From: Lota lota
Lineage: Eukaryota; Chordata; Actinopteri; Gadiformes; Lotidae
DNA: 64,000 nt
NCBI GenBank assembly: GCA_026745465.1
Contig: JACYXH010000826.1
Coordinates: 8,827,724-8,891,723, forward strand
Direction of reading: 5' to 3'
In this document: positions 56,590 to 64,000 of the stretch, piece after piece
Position numbering within the stretch: the first letter of the stretch is position 1
Layout: every line of letters begins with the position of its first letter
Translations under genes and position numbers: made by a program
Notes under the pieces: generated by a model
Database searches by the model: none
The model's input: the letters and a program-made list of their open reading frames with translations, nothing else
What the model was told of the DNA's origin: nothing

Positions 56590-59470
56590 TGGACAAAGTA
56601 GGTGCCAGGCGTTCTGTTTGTTGACATTCTGTGTTTGCTGCCTTACTCCCCTTGAGACAGTGAACACAGTGGAGTTATCCTTGTATTTATGTGTATTTGT
56701 TTTGAAGACAAAATATTACATTTATATCAAATAATATTGAATATGACATGTACCTGCTGTGGATATCATGGTGTACAGTACATATGTGTGAATGAATATG
56801 AATGATAAGGAGGAAAAGCTGCAAATAAAACAACAAATCTTTGAAGCCCCGTATAGAAAATCCAGGAGTGGAGTGTCTGGGCGCCTTGAAGGAGAGCAGA
56901 AGCCGTGTGAAAAGTACCCAAGCTGTGTACTGACAACAAAGCCTCTATTTGAATAATGCTGCTCATTAGTTGGGGGACAGGGCCTGTTCAGGTTGGCGCC
57001 TGTCCCTGGTCAATTTGCACCGCCATGATAGACAAACACACGTACTCAACGGCAAGGTTGTCATCCATCACGCTGCTGAGAGAGAGGTGTGGAGCTCCAA
57101 GACAAATGCTTCTTTCTTTTTTTTATTTTGGTATTTCTTTCACTCCGCAATGATTGGACAATTCCTTTTCTCCACAGTGCCACCACAGCATCCAAAAAAG
57201 AGTAAAACTGATGCCAGCACTAGCAAAGTTTACAAGCTGCTTCGGGGCAAGGACAAGTATTTCCTATTCATTGGGATACTTCCTCCTACTCTGGCAAGCT
57301 GAGCAGCCCACACTGGAGGATTTCACAGTGCATGAGGCTGACTCTGTTCAATTACAAGCAAGACTCTGGAGGTGCCAGGCACCAGCATGACCCACTGTTC
57401 CACGGGTGCGTGTGTTTGTGTGTGTATGTGCGAGTGTGCATGTGTGTGTGTGTGTGTGTGTGTGTGCGCACATGCGTTTGTGTGTTTGTGTGTGTGTGTG
57501 TGTGACAGAGGCATGAGAGACAAGCATACAGCAAATGAACAGAGCAAACTGTGGAATCTAAGTCTCATACATGCTTCAATAAATGTTGTGAATGAATGCA
57601 AATGTTAACAATTAACAGAAAACCAGGGCTGGGTTACATAAAGTAAGGTTTTGATTATTGCTCTGTTTCTCATAGTATAAAAGATTATAGTAATATAAAA
57701 AAAATAACCAACCAACTCCTGAAGGATTCTCTGATTTCCAGAGCTGGCCTTACTGCACAAACAGATGTGAAGACAGTACTTCTATTGCAGGTCTCAGGTG
57801 ATGGAAGTTCACCTTTAAAAGGATCGACCACTCAGAAACCCCCTGGTCTCAGGACAGATGGCTGCCAAACTGTATCCTGCCCATCAATTGATGAGTGTTG
57901 TTGCCTTTGACATATTCTCACAAATCAGACATTAGATTAACATCTGACGTCTGACGTGAATCTGGGTGAACGTGGTGTTTCACTTTATTTTGTTTCAAAT
58001 TTGATTCGACCAATCATGTTGCTTTGGGCGGGGATCTGTAGCCCGAGTTACACGGAATGGGTCTCGACTGGAAACAATGACCGGCAGAACCACAACAAAC
58101 GTGATATGGCTGACCATTAATCTGATCCAGAAGAGGACTGATAACTAAAATGACAGCATCGTCTTCCCATTGTCGTATCCCTCCTTGGCCAACAGCGAAC
58201 ACAAACTGGACCAGCACTGGTAAACTCAACTTAACGTTTCCTGTAGCTGGTAAGACAAGCTAAAACGTCATGTCCGGACACCAATTCCTTAGACAAAGTG
58301 TCTGTAAAGGTTGAAATCATGTGTAGCAGACTGGCCACTGTAGATATAGATATCTTAACATCGGCTTGTGAAACCTCCACCTTGCCACTTGCAAATAAGT
58401 TTCTCTTCGGAATAATATATCCGTAACAAAACAGGAAGCACTGTGTAACTCCGCCCCTCGCATTTCCTGGTTTCCGACCCCGGCGCTGCGCAGTCTCCCC
58501 ACAGAAGTTCGACTATAGCATAGTCGAAATTCTGGATCCTAGATTACCTTTGACCTAACTTAATTTCTCCTGCTTTGTCAGCTTCTTAAAAGCTGACAAA
58601 CAGTCTGTTGAGGTCACAGTAAGATCAGGGCTGGTAATGGCTGAACCTCTCAAACAGCCTTGACACACATGCACATGTTTCGTTTGTGGACCTGTCATTT
58701 ATAACCCATCCCCACCCATACATTCAGAGAGAGGTTTATAAGTCAAAAATGACAAACTACTATCATATTTAGTTTGTCAGGTTTGTTTTAGCAGTCAGGT
58801 ACAAATCTGTCTTAATTTTACTTTTAATGGGCACCTTGATTAAAAAAAATGAATTGATAAATGCAACAGTTTCCAATTCAGTGTCTTCCCTCTTTGTGAC
58901 AAACAGGAAGACTAATGATAAGCCTTAAAGTGAATGTAGGTGTGTGTACATGAATGAGCCCACTCATAAGGATATGGATTGAAAGGCATATACAAACCAC
59001 AGGTCCATGGATGGCAGACATGATAAATAAAATAAAAAGGTGTATTCTGGCAGTTGAAACAGCCTTGCAGGAAGCTCCAACTATAGCCGTGAACACAAAG
59101 AGAAAATCAGTGGTTTGCCAAGGACAACCGGAGCTAATAACTGTGTAACATGATATAAAGGAGAATTAGTTCATAGCTGTCATCTTGTTGATGAAAAGGC
59201 AATCAAAATCAAAGTGAATCATTCTACGTTTTGGAATTCAAACGGGCAATGCTTCAATATGACGAATCAGCCGGTGTGCTGCATGTTGATTGATTCCATC
59301 CATGAAAACCTAATAGATTTAGCCCTCTGTGAATTTGGCTCTCATTAACCTCGCAGCATTTTCATATGAGAATGTATTGGAGCCATTTTATCCTGCTCTC
59401 AAAGGCAATTCACTGGGTGATAAATCCTTTGCCTTATCTGGCTGCAGGTGACAGCACAGCAGAGTGCTGA
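56590..59470. other. intergenic, no gene supported
   Basis: Complex DNA with GT-rich sequence at 57405-57505. A GC-rich patch at 58450-58500 contains GCGCTGCGCA, an NRF1-like site, but no linked exon was found. Confidence 0.4.
58508..58600. other. two adjacent perfect hairpins
   Basis: TTCGACTAT-AGC-ATAGTCGAA at 58508-58528 and TTTGTCAGCTT-CTTAA-AAGCTGACAAA at 58574-58600. Either a decayed MITE or a structured noncoding site. Confidence 0.6.
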
Positions 59471-59480
59471 CTGGGGCGCA

Positions 59481-59607
59481 AACACACACACACACACACA
59501 CTCATTAATACACACACACACACTCACTAATATACACACACACACATACAAGCACACCGGCAGGTGAATAACCCCATGCATGAAGTTTTGCATAAACACA
59601 CACACAT

Positions 59608-59693
<86 letters not shown>

Positions 59694-59705
59694 CCACACA
59701 CACAA
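59481..59705. repeat. (CA)n microsatellite cluster
   Basis: Pure (CA)n at about 59609-59692, with degenerate CA-rich DNA on both sides. Confidence 0.95.
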
Positions 59706-59949
59706 TTATACACACAAGCAATGCTTTCTGCCTGACTGCATTCACCTGTGGGCTTCTGTGGCACCTTCCAGAATGTTCTTTGTTGAAGGGACCGCATGGT
59801 GACCTGTGAGCAGGAGAATGTGAAGCGGAGAAACCTTGAGATGTGACCGGAACCACAGACACACTCATGGACCCGGACAACTTGGTGCCAAAGAAAATCC
59901 TCTCCTCTCTGCAACCTCCCACCCTCCCCACCCCAAATAAGTATAGAGG

Positions 59950-60055
59950 AGGAGAAGAAAAAGAAGAAGAAGAAGAAAAAGAAAAAGAAGAAGAAGAAAT
60001 AGGAGGAATAGGAGAAGTAGAAGAAGTAGTAGAAGAAGAAGAAGACGAAGAAAAA
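59950..60055. repeat. (GAA)n-rich tract
   Basis: GAAGAA, GAAAAA and GGAGAA units. Frames here are Glu/Lys-only and not coding. Confidence 0.9.
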
Positions 60056-60229
60056 TGAATTCAATTACACAGCCGAAACCCACTGCCGGCCCTCAGGGAG
60101 TGATATCACTGCCATTTAAAATTCTGATTACTCACAAAACCAATAACATTTTGACTCCTTGGTAATGGACCAGTAGATTAGAAAATTTAGATTACATTTA
60201 ACTGCCTGTAGATTCTCATTAAACCGCCA

Positions 60230-60470
60230 CCAACTAGTTAGAAACAATAGGTAATTAAGAGTGTAATGAAGCGTGCTAGCGTTAGCGCACGCCGGCTATG
60301 CTACTCTGCTGGGACCCAGCCTTACTTTGCACTTATCCTGCAGCGACGCCACACCACCGTCTCATTTGGGCGATGGCAACGTATTTAATTAGATTAATGA
60401 ATTTTGGTCGTGTCTCCGAGGGGTTCGCTCGGTTCCTGGCGGTGACAGTCTAACAACAGATTATGTATTG
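60230..60470. promoter_or_regulatory. candidate conserved noncoding element
   Basis: Balanced, non-repetitive DNA with GTATTTAATTAGATTAATGA. It stands out between simple repeats. Inference only. Confidence 0.25.
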
Positions 60471-60699
60471 GAGGGTGGGGATGGGGGAGAGCCCCCCCAG
60501 GCAGGCGCGCAAGTCCCTCGATGGAGGGGCCGCCACGCAACGTGTGACGGCGAGGGTGTAAACCCGTCTCCGGTTTACTCCCGCCTAATTGTCAGATTCG
60601 AATATGAAAATAAGCGAACGTTGTGTGTATACTTAAAATAAGATAAACAAAAGAAGAAGAAGAAGAAGAAGAAGAAGAAGACAATAACGACTGAGAGAA

Positions 60700-62480
60700 A
60701 CTCAAGAGAATTCGATTTTTGTTCCCATGTGAGGTTTATTGAATAATTCCTGATTGATGGTGACAAAGGAGGAACACGAGCAGAGACAAGAAAACCTATA
60801 GTGATAGATGAGAGAGAGACCCCGTTTCGTTTGCTGCTGGCCTCTGTGGCTAGGCTAATGGATGTATAAGTTAGGAAATAGAATGGATGATATGGAGCCA
60901 TGCCTCCAAGGCTGCGTATAGACCAGCAGAATAGAATAAACATGCATCTTTTTTAATAGGCTGTTTAATTTTAAATGTCTTGAAAAACAACCCAAATGGG
61001 CCACTTGTGTCATTGACAAGTCCATATTATTGTAGTATTGTGAATGTATTTATTTGTGTTCACTTATTATATTTTGATTTCAAAACTGTATCAAATATGT
61101 TAGCCTACATTAAAATAAATAGTTTTTTGAATTTCACATCACATACATTATGTGCGCCATCAATGAACAGTAATTCTTAAAAAAAGGGATTTGTTTATTT
61201 TCTGACTGTCAGCCCCAGTTCATGGCTTACATGTTCTAGATCTGGGGTTAAAAGGGTTTTTAGTTATTGTTTATGTTAGTAAAACAGAGATGTATGTGTG
61301 TAGGACTACAAGCGTTAAATGTTGTGTTGACATTACATTAACTCCCAGGATGTTGTCCCCCGAGTTAATTCCATACATAATCAGTTAATTAAGCAGCAAC
61401 ACATTATAATTTACTTACTCAGTTCAGGGGTTAGTATTTAGGATTAGATATGTTGGTTGTTGTTTTTTTAAGCGCATTATCCATAGAGCACACATGCACA
61501 TTCTTGCACAACGTGAATGTGAGATTTCACCATTTCTGACTGCTGAAATAAGCAATACGCTCTCTCCATATCTCTCTCTTAATTTATGGATATTGGATAT
61601 TTAGTATGGTTAGCGCTTATGGTGCTTTGGGTTACGGTTAGGCTACTTGCTTAAAGGCTCTTTCTGTAGGATGACATGGGTCTACCATGGAAGTACCACA
61701 ATTATACCAGAATCAATCACTTCAATTATATGTACTCAATCGATGAGGTGAGGCAACAAGACAAGATGAGGGAATATAATACGAATAAAGATCAATACTG
61801 ACGAACACCGCAGGCAAGATTTTCAGTTCAACAGATTTCCTGCCTAATGATATTGAGCACTAACCAAGTGTAAATATGTCCTGATTGTTAGACTGTGAAG
61901 AGATTCATTGTGTATATTATCACTTGGAGAGGTGCTTTCATGCTGCCCCAACCAACACAAACACCCAACTCTAGAATGTCGAAGTTGCCAAGGTTCCATA
62001 TTCCAAACCTTAATCCGAAGGCAACGGAACAGCCAACCACCACTAACAGGTATGGAACACTGGCCGCTACACACTGTTGTGTTTGTCCCTGTTTGTTGGG
62101 ACAGTGTGAAAGTACCTTTAGGCTCACTCACCTCGTGAAGAACACATGCTCTTTCAAACATGAAATGAGTAGTTTCATAGAATCACATCGCTCTCCACAG
62201 GAATAGGTTGCAAATGAGGGAGTGAACAGCGCTAATTGCTCAATTTTTAGTTGGTGTAAACTTTAATGGTCTGAAACGTTATGGCTTCTTCACACATCTC
62301 ACACATGTTAGACATTCACACTAGAACTGCGAACACAGATGGTATGCCGAGGGGAATTAAGTATCTGTATAGAGAGAACTACACACCAACACGCACACGT
62401 AGATGTGTCTTCCACTACTGTAGGCCCACAAGACTGTTTGTAAACAGTTATATTATATTTAAAGTCAAACTGACGGACCA
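60700..62480. other. intergenic, no gene supported
   Basis: AT-rich complex DNA without a recognisable coding frame, RNA gene or element termini. A (GAA)n run lies at about 60652-60680, just before it. Confidence 0.45.
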
Positions 62481-62499
62481 CAGATGAGCAAGAGAGAGC

Positions 62500-62612
62500 G
62501 AGTATATCGATTTGTAAGAGAGACAGAGAGAGAGAGGGAGAAACACACACACACAGACAGAGAGAGAGACAGAGAGAGGGAGAGACAGAGAGAGAGAGAG
62601 AGAGAGACGGAA

Positions 62613-62689
<77 letters not shown>

Positions 62690-62690
62690 C
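62500..62690. repeat. (GA)n-rich tract
   Basis: Interrupted GAGACAGAGA units ending in pure (GA)n at about 62617-62687. Confidence 0.95.
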
Positions 62691-62699
62691 AGGTGGCCC

Positions 62700-64000
62700 A
62701 GTACAGATAGTCATACAGACTGGGGGCTTGGAGGCTTCTCAGAAGGACAGGGCCTTGTATTGTTTCACCCGTGTGCACGGTCACACGGCGCGTCGCCGTT
62801 CCCCAAAGAGCCCAGGTCTTATGGCGTCGGTGTTCCCCGGTCCTCATCCCAGCCCTGGCTTATTGTCAGCGGCTGTTTTTTAATTTCTCAAACGCAATCA
62901 AGTGTGACACAAACTGTTTACCTAGCGTGTCTGCCACCAGAAAGAGAAAGAGGATGGGGGAGGAAGGAGGGGGGGAGGAGAGGAGAGGAGGGGAGGGGAA
63001 AGCAGACACGCGCGCCAGGATCTCGGCACAAAATAATCCTCCGTAATACCGAGAGTTTAAAGAGGCTTTGCCAATATCCCCCCTGCTCTTACGAAAAAGG
63101 ATGGGAGATGATGAGAAAAAAAAACATCAGAGGAAAGCTGCTAAATTCGCCCATAGTCTCGTTTGGGATTGCTAATCATTGTTTTGAGAGCACAACAATA
63201 CAGGGGTATTAGGGCATAATCGTCTGAAGATAACATCCCCAAGAAAAAGAGGGAATGTAAAAGGGGGGAGAGAGAGGGGAGGAGCGCATGGGTGAGGAGA
63301 TAATGTGCTCACAGAAGGGCAGCAGTGATAGGACCGGTTCCTCAGCGACGTCCCCCACCCACCACTAAACACAGGAGCAAAAGCCTAACTTTCTGAACAT
63401 CTGGGACAATAACTGCAACACCTATGAAGGTTGGGGTGAAGACATGGTATTTTATGAAACAGAAATAATATGAATCAATGTAGACAATATTGATATGAAA
63501 TTAACATGTTGAAGGAGTGGTAGGCACAGGCACAACCCGCCCATCTCTTCTCGCACATGCACACATGTGCATGCACACACACACACACACACACATGCAT
63601 GCGTGCACACACGCACTCACACAGGCCCATAATCGCCGTAGCCTACATCCCGTTGACCTCTGCCGTCACCTACACCTGCTCTATGGTAGCACAAATGTAG
63701 CGCACAGAGCGTTTAGTTTGTGTTTAATCCGCTGGGTGGACGGATCGTCACAAAGCCTATCACGCTGTATCCAAGTCATAGCAAACTTCTGGTACCTGGA
63801 GCCGCTGCAGCAGCCGTTGTACAACAGTCCTGATGTCTGACGGTGTTCTAGGATTGTTTAGCTCGTCTCAAAGTTAGATGCAATATAATCATTTTCATAT
63901 AAGTATCCCTTTTAATTAGCACACATAGTTAGCCATTTTAATAGTTGTAGATGTATCTTAGAGATCTGAATGTTAATAATGTTTCTGGGTCCATTACTGT
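62700..64000. other. intergenic, no gene supported
   Basis: Complex DNA, GGAGAGG-rich at 62960-63000 and 63260-63300, with a short (CA)n near 63575-63596. A short + strand frame at 63640-63838 has ordinary composition but no recognisable domain. Confidence 0.4.

Noticed and set aside
57160-57300. Lys-rich + strand frame after TTCTCCACAG
   Set aside because: A single acceptor-like site with no donor, partner exon or recognisable family.

Overview
The window is nuclear DNA from a ray-finned (teleost) fish. The evidence is an intact, intronless pou3f2 (brn2) homeobox gene on the + strand (21763-22920), a complete eight-coding-exon fbxl4 gene on the - strand (50370-41395), teleost-type MITEs, and a very high load of (GT/CA)n, (CT/GA)n, (ATT)n and poly-G tracts. 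POU3F2 and FBXL4 are also convergent neighbours in human 6q16, so this is an old vertebrate linkage. The repeat density recalls codfish-type genomes, but that is only an impression.

Layout. 1-21.5 kb is the 5' flank of pou3f2. It holds microsatellites, a MITE carrying a fragment of a RecQ-like helicase frame (9.9-10.4 kb), two splice-bounded open segments in compatible phase (8.76 and 13.19 kb), possible conserved noncoding elements and a GATA/GACA block (20.5-20.8 kb). From 21.5-26 kb lie pou3f2 and its AT-rich 3' flank. A TATA box with a downstream splice donor, possibly an unannotated promoter and first exon, sits at 27.3-27.4 kb.

The most unusual object is a ~6.15 kb DNA-transposon-like element at 27.9-34.0 kb. 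It has terminal inverted repeats beginning CACAGCAAAATCA, apparent TA flanks, and subterminal regions packed with AGAGTTG/AACACT motifs. It carries a nine-coding-exon gene on the - strand that reads through without a stop or frame break for 521 codons. It also carries the broken remains of a second gene with two C2H2 zinc fingers, 14 bases past the first gene's stop, and a nested TTAA-flanked MITE.

From 34-39 kb there are telomere-like repeats in opposed arms and a weak + strand exon series ending at an AATAAA. A ~200 bp repeat occurs in direct orientation at 26.2 and 38.1 kb. fbxl4 fills 41.4-50.4 kb, with a 183-bp (GA)n tract directly against the intron 3 acceptor and a housekeeping-type promoter motif near 51.7 kb. 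From 52 to 64 kb I see only microsatellites, short palindromes and one possible conserved noncoding element; no gene could be supported.

Pou3f2 is a neural transcription factor and Fbxl4 an SCF ubiquitin-ligase subunit acting at mitochondria. They are linked by position, not by a shared pathway. All exon coordinates were derived by hand from splice consensus, reading phase and remembered family sequences; no search was run.
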